Of a DNA stretch of 64,000 nucleotides, positions 24,302-37,100 are shown piece by piece. Position 1 is the first letter of the stretch, and every line of letters begins with the position of its first letter. Source of the DNA: Anas platyrhynchos. Its lineage: Eukaryota > Chordata > Aves > Anseriformes > Anatidae. The notes beneath the pieces are model-generated. The model saw only the letters and a list, made by a program, of their open reading frames with translations, had not been told where the DNA came from and ran no database searches. The stretch covers positions 30,723,001-30,787,000 of the forward strand of contig NC_092591.1 of NCBI RefSeq assembly GCF_047663525.1, in the 5' to 3' direction. Both the position numbers and the translations under genes were made by a program.

Positions 24302-24566
24302 GTGTCACAGAATCACAAAATCACCAAATCACCTGGGCTGGGAGAGACCTCCAAGAGCCCCCAGTCCAAACTATGCACCTAACACCAACCAGCCCTCCAC
24401 TAAACCATGTCACTGAGCTCTACGTCTACACGTCTTGTAAAGAGCTCCAGGGACGGTGGCTCCACCACTTCCCTGGGCAGCCCATTCCAATGCCTCACAG
24501 ACCTTTCAGTAAAGAAGTTGTCCCTAATATCCAACCTAAACCTCCCCTAGTGCAAAGTTCTCTGTG
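24302..24566 (-). mobile_element. CR1 LINE 3' fragment (reverse orientation)
   Basis: CR1 3' end in - orientation. On the + strand it starts with GTCACAGAATCACAAAATCA and continues with GGCTGGGAGAGACCTCC, then CCCTGGGCAGCCCATTCCA and AAGTTGTCCCTAATATCCA. It is 5'-truncated and abuts a second CR1 fragment of opposite orientation. Confidence 0.93.
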
Positions 24567-24868
24567 TTCAACTTCGGGCCCCTCACTACAAGGTGATAGG
24601 GCTAGTGATAGGACCAGAGGGAATGGCCTCAAGTTGCACCAGGGGAGGTTCAGGTTGGAAAAGAGGAGACATTTCTGCTCAGAAAGAGCAGTCAGGCATT
24701 GGGACAGGTTGCCCAGGGAGGTGGTGGTGTCACCGTCCCTGGGGGTGTTTAAGGAGAGGTTGGACGTGGTGCCTGGGGACATGGTTTAGTGGGTGACATT
24801 GGTAGTAGGGTGATGCTTGGACCAGATGATCTTGAAGGACTTTTCCAGCCTTAATGATTCTGTGACTC
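24567..24868 (+). mobile_element. CR1 LINE 3' fragment (forward orientation)
   Basis: CR1 3' end in + orientation. It contains GGGCCCCTCACTACAAGG, AGGTTCAGGTTGGAAAAG, GGGACAGGTTGCCCAGGGAG, GGTTGGACGTGGTGCCTGG and the terminal CCAGCCTTAATGATTCTGTG. It lies head to head with the preceding copy. The junction is near 24567, and the exact boundary is uncertain by some tens of bases. Confidence 0.93.
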
Positions 24869-24869
24869 T

Positions 24870-27400
24870 CCTCAGGCACCTGCAGCTCTTCATGCGCCTC
24901 AGCTCCATTCAAGCTCTGGAGAAGGTGATCCTCTGCGTCAGCCATTTAAAAACTCTGTTAGCACAGTTGCGCTTCAGAAATAGTGAATGGGACTTGGCTG
25001 CAGTTGTTGCAGAAGCTGCCACTTGGCCTTCAGACAGAGACAATTTGGATCGTGGTGTTCCCTTCATTTTGTTTTGCATTGTTTCAGTTGTGGAAGCTGT
25101 GACAGTAATTTCCCTTTCTGATATACAGGCACATGCTTTTCTAGAAACCTCACACGCTTTGTGCAACCCGGAGAGAGGACAATGGAAAGAAGCATTAGTT
25201 TTAAGTCTGCTTTGAATTCTATGACTGTAGGAAACATATTCTCATTGTCTTCAGGGTCCTTGCCAAGACTTGCAAACCTTGAAGGTCTCTGCTGTATATC
25301 CCTTTCCTTCTCTTTGTTCCTGGCCCTCCATTAGCTGTCATTGACCACAGTTGGGCATTTTTATCTTGTCAGTGCAAAATGTGGTCTTGGACACTACCTG
25401 TTTGTGTGAGTACTGTTATTCTGCCTCAGTTGCTTGTTCCAGAAGTAACAGATTTTTGTTACTCAGCATGCCAAGAAAGGGGATGTTTTGGATTCAGCTG
25501 GTAACTTTCCCACTGTTTGATTGTTATCATATGTGGAATTTTTACCTAGCACTATTTTTAGACGTGAATGATTGTCAAGGCCATAACATCCTTTCTTTGA
25601 ATGGCAGTTCCCAAGAAAGGAAAGGAAGCATGCTGGTTCAGATACTCTGTGTATCTGTGCAGACTCACAGCAACAAATCATTAATAAAAGCCAACCCTTA
25701 ACAACAGTTTTCAGTCCTGTTGCTTTCTTTTATATCCAAAAGAAAGAGACAGAGATGGAGTTATAAGTATAACTTAACTATTTTAATAAATCTTATATAG
25801 TGCATGGTTATATCATTTTATCCTTCGTTCAATTACATTAATGTACAGTGCATTATAGCATTATCTGCAGGCAGTACAAATATAACAGATGCACAGCTCA
25901 GTCATGTGGAAATTTTTAAAGTGACCTGCTATAAGGTTTACTGACACTCTTATTTTACAAAATGCTCCCCTGGCTCTTAGTTTCACGGAACTGTTGTGTA
26001 CAATTCTATTAAAATCCCAAGTAACTATAATTCCATGTGATTCTATGTTTAACCTCATAGACAAAAACAAGAAAGGTATCATATTCCCAAGCTCACCATT
26101 TGTTTTTATTTTCATTTTAGAAACGATTCAGCTTCCTGTGCTTATAACACCAATAGTTTGCCAGTATTCACACCTGCTTCCCATCTCCACCCAAATCCGG
26201 AGCCAGGGCTTCTCAGGAGAATTGTCCTCATCATCCCTCCCTGACCAGGTGAGTGCCCTTTGCAAATTCCAGCCACTGTGGCAAGCCAGCAGCATTGTGA
26301 CTGAAAACATGATCCTCCTCTTCAAGCTACCTGCCTGCACCCTAATTCTGCTGGTGCTAACAATTAGCTATTTAACTATTAAGGAAAATATATCATCCAT
26401 TGGAAACATGGTTGGAAGAACTAAGCCAAAATTGAGAGATGCATCAGTATGCTCAGAGTTAGACCCCTGTCCCCCTGCTGATGCTTTGCATCTGCACAGC
26501 TTTTTTTCATTGAATGTGCAAACACAGGCCCAAATTATACAAAGACTTAGGTACGTGCCTAGCCTTTTGAGGGGTTCTCTGTGAAGGAGGTGGGGACCTT
26601 TCACAGCACATAAAGGAAAGCACACATGTAAGGTGTGTAAGTCTTTGTGGAATCTGGGCCTGAATCCCCATTCAGCCAGAGTAAACGTGAATGAGAGAAA
26701 GGCGAAGTCTTCCCAGTCTGTGGACACTTCCTGTAGATGTGTTTGCTTTAGTGTATTCTTACGAAGTTTGTAAGTAAAACGTAGACCTAAACACTGTGTG
26801 CCAAACGTGCTGTGGACAGGAAATCTATTATATGCTTGCTTGAGTTTTTAAAACTTTGAGTAAAATATTGATGCACAATCACTTGATTATATCTCTACGG
26901 ACAGGAATATCTTTTCTCATCCCTATTTATAGATTGTAAGAGTAAGGGGATATTTCACTAGAAAGATATATACATATGCACATAACATTATTAAGAAAAA
27001 TAGGAATTGAAGAACAGCAGCATCTAGTAAATCAGATAACTTTTTTGCATTTTTTTTTCCTTGTGGCTATTTATTTTATATTAAAACAGCCGTTCCAATT
27101 GTGTTTTGTTTTCTTATTTAGGAAGCATCTCAGATTATTCAATGAAAATGCAAAGGTGAGGCAGAGTGTTGAACATCCAGAAAATGGCTTTGGGTGTGGC
27201 TAGGTGGGGAGCAAATGGTGGGGGCTTTTCTTCTTATCTGAGGCCTGGCTTTGGCAATTCTGCAGCTTTTGGATACAGGCTTCGTGCCAAGGTGAAGGGC
27301 TGCGCAGCTGCCCTGAGCCCCAGCCTCTGCGTAAGCAGGGATGATCAGGCTGAGCTCACCTATTTGCAGATTAAAATCACTTCAGTTGTCACTCAGATCC
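24870..27400. other. Intergenic, TALDO1 promoter to EPS8L2 3' end
   Basis: No gene was recognised. The longest frame (196 codons, + strand, about 25994-26584) starts inside AT-rich DNA, matches nothing I know and has no promoter context. Part of this region could be distal EPS8L2 3' UTR if a later poly(A) site is used. Confidence 0.5.
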
Positions 27401-28056
27401 TGCTCTTTATTACGCAATGAAAGCTTATTTCCACTGTTCAAAGGCAGCACTAACTGGTACGTGTATTTAAAGAAGCAGCCCAGTCTTATGTAATGTGTGT
27501 TGCAATTCCAGAGGGCAGAGGGGGGCAGGAAGGGCACTGAACTGCCACTGAGCCTTTACTAGTGGGCTGCAGGGGATATCTGCCACCAAGAAGGAAACAA
27601 AAGGTAGGGAAAAGACATATTTCCATAGCCCAGACTCTAAACATTCAGGCTGGCTTGTTCTGTGCAGCGTGCCATGTCCTGCATCCCTGAGCCGTGTTGG
27701 CGAGGGGACCAGAAGCATGTACAGCCGTATGTTAAAAGCTCTGTGGGGTCCAGCCATTGTCCTACATTCAGACCTGTGTCAGTTCTGATCCACTCTGATC
27801 ACATGCACATACAATTTCAGTATAAAATATATAGATATATATAAAAAAACTTCATGCAATATTAAAACACCTTTCCCAATGGGACATGGTCTTAATGTCT
27901 ATCCTTATCAACAGTGTTCAAGGAATTGTCACTTTGATGGCAATTACACTGCTAAGTGTGGAGCACTGCTCTCTCTTGTCTGGACTGGGGATCATTGCTT
28001 TTGTTCCCTTTTTCTGCACTACTATGACTAATAGCTGAAAAAAAAGCAGATAGATT
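27390..28056 (-). other. EPS8L2: EPS8L2 3' UTR (extent approximate)
   Basis: Sequence after the EPS8L2 stop codon, down to just past the first canonical - strand AATAAA. It includes an AT-rich ATATAT stretch (27826-27843). The end is inferred from the poly(A) hexamer only. Confidence 0.5.
27406..27411 (-). terminator. Candidate EPS8L2 poly(A) signal
   Basis: AATAAA on the - strand (TTTATT on +), the first canonical hexamer after the EPS8L2 stop. It implies a 3' UTR of about 650 nt. Further AT-rich signals lie farther on, so longer forms are possible. Confidence 0.45.
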
Positions 28057-28128
28057 TTAATTAGCAGAATCAATCCTCTCCTGGCGACGCTTCATAATTT
28101 CTTGGAGCTCTGTCTCCCCTCTGTTTTT
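28057..28128 (-). CDS. EPS8L2: EPS8L2 terminal coding exon
   Basis: 23 codons and TAA (28057-28059): [23 protein letters not shown]. The acceptor is CATTCTAG. It is shorter than the human C-terminal tail but keeps the ELQEIM/ELEELM-type helix. Confidence 0.92.
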   Translation of the reverse strand, partial: KNRGETELQEIMKRRQERIDSAN

Positions 28129-31100
28129 CTAGAATGGAAACAAAACAGCAAGTTTGAATTTCGACTTCAAGCTGTGGTTAAATTATAATATTTAACTAGT
28201 TCCATAAGAGTAGAATGAATATCAAAGGCAATAGTAAAAAGGCAGTCTTTAGTGGAGACAGGGTGATCCGCCTTACAGATTTGAGGCCGTTTTGCTTAAG
28301 AGAATTCTCAGTATTTTTAGGGTTGGGTTCATTTTTATTATTATTATTTTTAATTGTGTTTCTTAAAATGCATGTTTAAAGCACCATCTGACACTGCTGG
28401 TACAGGCATCCATTTTGGGTGGGAGTTATCCGGAAAGCTACTTACCTCCAGTTGGTTTTTCTCCACTGTGATTTTACTGTACACTCTGTTTCCCTCATCG
28501 CCACACACTTTCTTCAGCTCCTCTCTGTTCAGGGAGAAAAGCTGAGCTCCAGTAAGGATGCCAAGGTGTTCCACTGTCCTGGGGAGACACAAAACGAGGA
28601 GATAGTTGTGTTACACATGGCCTCTTGCCAAAGGTGAGGATTCAGAGATAACAGGGCTGGGAGCAGATGAAGTACAGCCCCTGCACCAGGACCTTTTCAC
28701 ATGCAAGGCCCTGGCAATGTGGCAGCTATTGGGTAATGCAAGCTCTTGGAGGGGTTGACAGCAGGCCGGGAGGAGTGGGTGACACCAGTGTCACCCCAGC
28801 ACCCAGTGTGTGTCCAGCCCCGTGGGTACTGCAGTGGTTTCATGCCAGTCACATCGCATTTGGGGAGCGATCCTCCAGCTTCTTGTAGCACACCGCACAG
28901 AGCGTGAGTTGTAACTCGGGACCTTCGCCCACATGCAGTGTTTTGGTCCGTGTGGCTGGGGCGATTTGCTAGCCCTAGCTGAGGATTTGTCTCTTCCTCA
29001 GCCATACTTTAGGACAGTTTCTCCAGAGGTAGGCAGTCATGTGGAATTTGCAATTCAGAGCCTTTCAGGTTGTGGGGTTAGTTAGTTAATTATTTTTCCT
29101 CTAAGTTCAGTACTTTGAACTGGCTAAGTGGGGCCAGATGAGCAGCAGTGGAGGATGTTGTACAGCATCTGCCTCTCAGTTGTGTGGATGAGCAAGGCCC
29201 TTCCTTTATTTGCAGCTACTTGTGAGATCTTGCTGTACCGTAAGGCAGTGTATTTGATAGTATAGAGGAACAAAATGCGTTTGATTTGTACTGAATGTAC
29301 TGGTTATATAGCCTACGTTTAATATGAGTGAAATCTAGTTTGCAACACAGTCTCTGTAAGTAAATCCAGCTGAAATGTTGCAAGCTGCCTACCCAACTTC
29401 TTTTTCAATGAAGGACCAGCATTTCATATGGCAGCGATGCAGATCTTACCCTTTGCTGAATGACTTTGCCTCCAGCCAAGCTTTGACTTCTTCAGCGCTG
29501 GATTCGAAGGTGAGGGGCACAAAAGATTCCTGAGGTTTTTCCACTTTGAAATTCCTGTGGGGAGGCTGAATTTTACTGTTTGTAATCTTCCTTATCAATT
29601 CATCATTCACTTCGTCCATATGATGCAGAAGTTCTGTGGAAACAAGGCAAACCTTTTAGAGCACAAGGTTAAGAGTGGGAGTGAAACCAAGTCTTCAGTC
29701 ATGAGTCCAGTTAAATTAATGTTCGCAGTGAAATTGTAACAAGCATCAGAATGTGGCTCAGCAGTATTATTATTTTTTTAAACACACCAAATGAAAGTGC
29801 TTACTTTTGTGTTTTAGTTCTAAAGAACAAGATCAAGTACTTAATTAGAACAATAGGTTTGCTCCAATTTAACATTTTTGATCTTCAAACTTCAGTCAAG
29901 AACAGATGGGATACCACCATGGTTTTGGAGACTGGCAGACTGATGAAGCAGGATTAGCTTGCCTTTCCTCCCAAGCTTTTCAACTTCATTTGGATTTTGA
30001 AACCTTGCTTTTCTCTCTGGGAGAAACCTATATTTCTACAGTTTTTCTCCAGAATGATGGAGAGGAGAAATCACAAAAACATCATACAGTTTAACTGTCC
30101 CCCAGGATTTTGGCCTCAGATTTTGACCTCACTGCTTCAGCAATGTCCATTGGACTAGTCAGAGAGTCTTGGATCAACTGCTAGTGTTCCTAGGAAAAAT
30201 TAAATTTACAGCCCTGATGATGCCCGGTATTAATAGAGCTGTGTAACTGCTAGAGAAAAGTGCATGGTGCCAGCTGACAAACTGACCTGTCTCATTTAAA
30301 GTAAATCTCCAAATCTTGCTTAACTGAGCAGAGATTGGTCTGGTGTGAAAGAGGAGAGCTCACATGTATAGAGGCACTTGCTTTTAGCCAGCAGGAGCTA
30401 GGCTACCCATTGAAAATTCTTGTTCAAAAGCACTTATTGGGGGAAAAGTGTATTATATTGGGTAAGATAATAGGATAAGGTTTTAATAAGGACATGCTCA
30501 TTTTGCATGGCTGGTATCTATAGCAGGTGCTTGTAAGGACCCATATTTTGACCTATTTTATATAAATAAATATATATATTCCAACTGATCTCTTGTTTCT
30601 TGTGTTTCTAACCTATCCTGTTCATCACACCTCATTCAAAGCACATAACTCTCCCCACACACACCACCTAGCAGAAGTTTACTCAGTGGTGTAAAACACC
30701 TGATCTGGTGGGGCTGCCAAGTGGTGACAAGGGACTGACTCCCTGGTGTCTTGCTCTGCTGTTGAGTTTTTGCTTTAGATCACCATCTTCCTGTTTTTGA
30801 GTTACTTAGTTCCCTTCAGACTATTGAAACAAGGAAACTGCCCTGCAAACTTTGCAGCGGAGAGCGGGGTGGGGGGAGAAACAGACCACATGAGACAGCA
30901 GCAGTCAGGGAGGTCTGACTATATGTTCTTGAGAACAGGTTCCCATTTTTCTATGCCTCTGTGTTGCCATTTATTTTCCTTCCTATTGTCTCTTTGCTGT
31001 TACCCAATGTGGAAGGCCAAGCCTAGGATCACCAGAGTCTTGGTTTTGAGCTGTAGTCCTGCTCCCTCCTCTTTTCAGTCCTCACTGCTACTTCTAATAA

Positions 31101-34100
31101 GTAATTCACTGACCCAAATCCTCAGCCCTCCAGCTTTTGCTGTGCAGCTAAATAGAAGTGGCAGGAAGCTTGAACTGGCAGTACGCTCATAAAACTCCGG
31201 TGACGCATCATCCAGTATCACTTTTTCCATGAAACTCTTTAGGACTGTGAGGAGAATAACTTGGTGTTATGAATAGATAGGTGTCTGTGATGCTGGTGTT
31301 GTGGGGCCTTCCCTTGTCCCAAAAGGGCTTCTGCTTTCAGGAGTCTGCAGAAGGTGAAAGAGGATGAACCCTGGCTGTGGCCCCCAGCAGCCGGTTTGCT
31401 ACAAGCACGTGAAGGCGGTGAGGTGAGCAGGGCTCCTGGTATTTCTCATGCTCTGTGATCCTCTATGGCTTGTGCATGGTGTGGGAGGGATGTGAGTCTG
31501 GTATTGACAGATCCGGTGGCTGGGATTTCTCTGAAACTTTGTGAAGGAACAGGCCAGGTGGGCACTGCGTGTGCGACAAGAGGAAGGGAAGCAAGAGAAA
31601 GGGCTTGGCCTGAATCGTATGGTCACTTAGACACACTTAAATCATGCTGGGGGTGAAAGGAAGCTCTCTCCTTGGGAGGAAGGGGAAGGTTAAGCTGATA
31701 TTAAATCACCTTTTTGCCTGCCTTCTCTCAGGCTGCCTGGGAGCCCATGGCATGAGTCACTGAGCTCCTCAGGACTGCTCTGCTGGCTGCTGCACTATTG
31801 GAATTTCCTCTCTACATCACTGCTGGTCCCCTGCTTATCACTAAAAGGTGCAGCCACTCCTTGCACAAAGCCGTGTGCCAGGGGCCATGTGTTTGGGTAG
31901 GTCACTGCCTACATGCACACAGCAACCAAAAATAGCAAATAGCATTACTGCAAAAGTCAAGAGAGAAAGAAAACAGGACAGAGAGCATGCAAAAGCACAT
32001 GTTCACAGGAACTTTTCAATTAAGTCCTGAAACACAAAGCCGCGGTGCCAAGCTCTTGGGCTGCCTGCGCCTGCTGTGAGCGCAGCGTGGGACACATACG
32101 TTCTTTGGCGTCCTGGGGAGAGTTGCGTGATAACATTTCACTTCCCCATTTATCCCCAGCATAGCTGGCCGGTAGCTTGTGAGTTGGGCTGGATGGTCCG
32201 TAGCCTCTGGGGTTCAGGTCTGCTTTGTACCTCTGGTTAGCCTAGATGATAAGAAAGAAAAGCAAGGTGTAAGATTTTCTTTGCTGTTTTTGTTTGTTTG
32301 TTTGTTTGTTTTTTTAATTTTATTTCACTTTTTGCCCCCGCCCCGATGGTAACAAGGAGAGGGACAAATTGCTGTGTCCTCCCTGTGGCGATCTGGGACC
32401 CCTCAGCTGAGCCTCACGTGAACTCAGGAGGTGCTTGCTGTGTGGATCAAGTTTGACTCTGGGCTCTCATGGGAATTAACACAAACCAAAGCAAAGGCTG
32501 AACACAGCATGAAGGCATTTATACCCCTATGAAGCATGTCATGCTCGCCACCTGGAGAGGTCTGGTTCTTAGAAAGATTCTAATACAAAAAGAAAACAAG
32601 CAGAAATCCCATTTGGAGCTATATATCCCATCAGTAACTGGATGTTGAGTGTGACTATTTCTAAGTGCCTGGAGCAGTCTGGAAAGAGGTTTCTGGTATT
32701 TTTGTGACTAAACTAGCAAGGCTTTTGTCCAGGGGCCTACTGGGGCACTTTATGCCTTGCCCAAACTGAGAAATACTGAAGTGGGGAAGCAATTCCATGC
32801 TTCCTTAGGGCATTTGGAGCTCTCCACCTCCACATTTTTGCAATACAAAGTGCTTGAGAACTATATTCACTTAATACTCAGATGGTATTTCCATCTACCT
32901 CCACTCCAGCAGCTTGGCCCTGCTGCCAAACTGAACTGGATGAGAGAACTGTCAGTTTTTGATATAATCCCCAGTAAAAAAAACTCCAGTATTTTGGTGG
33001 CAAAATTTGCTTTCATGGCTGCATTAGCTCTTTCATCCTGTTCACAGCACAGCCCTGAAACCAGCAGAGTTTCGCAACAGAAGGTGATAAAACAGAGGCT
33101 GAGAAGTGCGTGGGCTCGGGGGGAAGGCACTGGCAGAAGGTGGAACTATTTCAAGCCACCATAGCCAGCAGATGTTTGGGGACACCTCAGTGTCACCTTT
33201 TCTGTGTTTGGGATGACAGCACGTGATGCTAGGCTTGGGGTGGGTGTCCCTTGAGTGAGGGTCTTGCTTCACAGCAGGCTGCTCTCTGTCCCATACCCCT
33301 GCTTGCCAGGTGCCACTGGCAGCAGGCAGTGTGCTTGGCATCTTGGAGCAGGAGAAAAGCACAAGGCTGCTGCATGGCAGGAGGAATAGGCTTTTTTTGG
33401 GGGTAGAGGGGGGATAAATGGTGGGAAAATGTGGGAGTTTTATCGTAGGAGACTCAGGACCCCGGCTCATCTACTTGTGAAGGTTCACGCTGTCCCACAC
33501 GTAGTATCCTAAGAAATCCAGGGAGGTCTAATTACAAGGTTATGGTCTGATTATGCCCTGCACCTGGCTATGGGATAAATATCACCTGAGTACAGACCTG
33601 TTCGAGCTCTTCCAGTTTCACCTCATCCAGGATGTTATAAGGGACGTAACCAGCCTGCCCGCTCCGGTTGAGCAACTTCCACCACTGCTTATTTTCTTCC
33701 AATACCTGAGACAGAAAAATATACAATTTTGGTAGTGAAAACATCACATTTCTGGAATATATAAATGGTACACAGTGAAAAGAAACCAGGCAGTAATGTG
33801 AAGTTGCCAGAATAACATCACTGGGGCCAGGAGCTGGCAAGCAGATCTGTTGCACTTATTGGCAATTCAGGAGTGAAGCCTTTCCTGCAAAGCATCTGAA
33901 CTTACCCTAATAGTGAGAGGAGAGCACCTCCGGGGTGATTAAGAACTCATAGCTCCTACTTAATTTGTTTGTTTATCCATCTTTTTTTTTTTTCTTTAAT
34001 TTTCTTTTCCAGTGACTGATTTTGCATTCTCTTTTTGAATTAAAATAAAGCTAAAAGCAAGTCCTGCCAAAGATGCAAGAGGGTTATCGTATGACTTGAT

Positions 34101-37100
34101 CATGTGTCATGTCATAACCATGATGTGGCGAGGAGATCACCCACTGCTGAGATATCTCCTATTGCACCTGTCCCCCTGCTCCTTTCCGCAGGCTTGTTTT
34201 TAAGCAGAAATATTTATTTATTTTTAAGTAATCACTTTGTGGTAAGCAATCTCCCTGGAATGGGTGAGCTTTGCTGGTAGCTACAGTTTGAACATTTTCA
34301 AGTCTTCGCCTCAAATCTGAGGTCCATTACAGTTAGTGCATAGACCAAGTTGTGTCCTACCTTCTCCAGTGGTGCAGCAAGAGAGAAGTTATGAGAAAGG
34401 ATTATTTTGTAGAAAAGAATTCCCGTTTTTGGGGACAGGAAGGGGAGATGATAATGAGCATAGGCCTGGTAAGTGCATGAGCAGTGCACTACAATGACTC
34501 ATTTTCTTTCCTCCTCCAAACTTAAGATGCTACTGACATGTTTCAGCTGAGCAAAGGACACAAAGCATAGTGAGCTCTAGATTTGAACAAAGCTTTGTTG
34601 CTGCTCAGAAAATATCAAGCAAAAATGAGCTGGCACTTGGCAGTACCTTGAGATCTCTCTGCTGTTCCTAGAAAGGGAAGAAGGGCCCACCTCTTTCCTG
34701 AGCACATTCGCTTACCTCCAGGACTTCATCCCTAAGCACTGAGAGTTCATTGGCATTTCGCGCAGTGAAATCATAGTGGATTTTGGCATATCTCTTCGGC
34801 AGGGCCATTCCCTGTGCCTCAAAATTCCTGCAAGAGGAAAAAAAAGGACTGATAATGGAGGCCAATTGAACAACTAAGGCATTATAGAGCCACTGGCAAA
34901 AAGCAGGTGGTGATGGCTGTGTGACATTGGTGTCGTTGGTGACGCTGAGGCTGGTGCTTTCAGGTGGGGGGAAAAGGCTTCTTCCCCTGTCAATTGCTTT
35001 TCTGCTGCAGGAAGGACTGAGGAGACTGACAAAGCACAAAGAAAATGCTCTCATTCTACCCCTTGTGAAAAATGTTTGTGAAACTGTCGTATCCTGATAA
35101 GTGGAAACGACTGTCTTGTGTGCCAGGGCAGTGGAGAAGCAAGCACCAAAGCTGGGAGAAGGATGTCAAACATGAGCACAGGTTGAACTGACTGGAAATC
35201 TGTGGGCTTTTTCATCAAGCAGTGCTGAGCTACTGAAACAGAATTCCACAGGTTCACAGGAAAAGTGAGTTTGAATCTAATATACACTCGATGTGGAGAG
35301 GAATGTATTCAAGTGTTTTGCTTGGAAATTTTTGACACAAGAATTAATGGCTTTCAGTGTTAAACCAGCTTTTCGTTTGGAGAGAGAGATGAAATAAATA
35401 TGTTAGATTGTCAAACGTGGAGATCTGAAATACAAGATTTTGTTTGGTCCAAACTGAAATGTTTGGGGTTTTACGTTTTGTTTTGTTTTGCCTGGCTTAG
35501 GAAAAATTTGCATATCTCATCTTTTTCTTCTCCAGCTAGGATGGGAGCTACTATTATTTTTTAGTTCCAGAAACATTTGCAGTATGGAAAAACCATCTTG
35601 CCTAGTTGCATAAGTGTATGCAGGAACTATTTTAGTGCACCTTCTATGGATCTTTCTGCTTATGACTTGCAACCAGCTGCACAATGCAGAAGAGTCCCAG
35701 GTGCCCGTATCCAGAATGAGCATGCCAACAGAATGTGAGATTCTCCTCCAGTGGAGCTACAGCAGTTTATATCAAGGTCAGTGTAACTCAGTGAAGGCAG
35801 TGCTTCCAGCACCACTAGCAGCTATGTTTTTTTAGTGTTATGTTTTTCTGTTCCTGAGTTCTTGGTTTTGGTCAGTGATTTGTGGATCTTGGTTTGGTGT
35901 AGGATCTGTGGAAACTCTGTTGTTTGCAGACTACCCCTGAGGCATCTGTAAAACCTGACTTGGAAAAGCAAGTCCATTATGTTTAGTTTTAGTTCTTTTT
36001 GCTGTCTTCATTAGGTAGCTTTTGGTGGCCTGAAAATGTTGAAACCATTGGCTCAGTGGTTTAATAACACGCATTGTCTTTAGTTCACTTCATTTGGGAC
36101 AGCACTCGGTCTACTCACAGCCACGTGCACTACAGACGTTTGGAGCAGACCTTCAGACAGAGTGAATCCACCTGTCAAGAAGGGGAGTGGTGGCAGTGCC
36201 TGAAGGCAGGGAGGGGGGCAAAAAGCCTGAGTTATGTAGAAATTACTTCTTTTGTAGCATTCCAGAAGGTAAATGAGTCATGAGAAAAGGGGGACAGTTG
36301 GAGGAGTATGAGGATAATGTGCATTCTGCGTGCACCTAGGTTTTACATGAGAGACATTTGCTGGCTATTGTAATATTGCTTGGGGCTTTCGTGATGCTTC
36401 TCTGCAGCCCGAAGCCCTGTTTTAGCTAATAATACTGCTGCATGGGTACTTTTGCTAATATAGGGTCTCTCAGTTAGAAAAGTAGTTCAAACTACCCAGA
36501 AGACGGCGTGAATACAGCAGGAAGTGTGGCTGTCCCAGGACTGTGATCTTGGCAAACAACTGGGCAGACTTGGTTGAAGTCCGCTCTGGGCTGAAGAGGC
36601 ATGGAAGCACATTCTCAGTTTTAGCATCTGCCTCAGTGCCATTAGCTTTGCTGTTTTTTCTTAAATGTAACACAAGGGAAAGTTGCTGTTGTTAGTCTGA
36701 AAGGTGGGTAAAAAGGTCAAACACCTGTCCCAGGAGGAAGGACATCCTCCTATTCTCCCGTGAGCTCATGCTGCAGTTAGGCTGGGTGGTGTCTCAGGGT
36801 CACCTTGGTAAAATGGCACGCTGCTAATTCGTATTTCAGAACTCAATACTACTATTTATCATTTCCCTCTGCTGAGACTAACAGATGAAAATATTTCTTA
36901 TGCAAATATCTACCAGTCACTTAAGATGGGTTTAAATTTCTCATGTAAACTAATTTCTTATTTTTCATAACATCACCAAGAAAAATGAAATTGGAGAAGA
37001 GAATTTGTTTCTGTAATTCTGTCTCCACTCAGCACACTGCATCTCTACCGTTTTATGTCCCACCAGGAACTTTGTTGGGGAAAATGGGAAGAATAAGTTG

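Noticed and set aside
24271-24789. 172-codon + strand open frame
   Set aside because: It lies entirely within the two CR1 3' fragments, which are non-coding at this end of the element.
25994-26584. 196-codon + strand open frame between TALDO1 and EPS8L2
   Set aside because: The translation has no recognised motif, the DNA is AT-rich, and no promoter or exon structure surrounds it.
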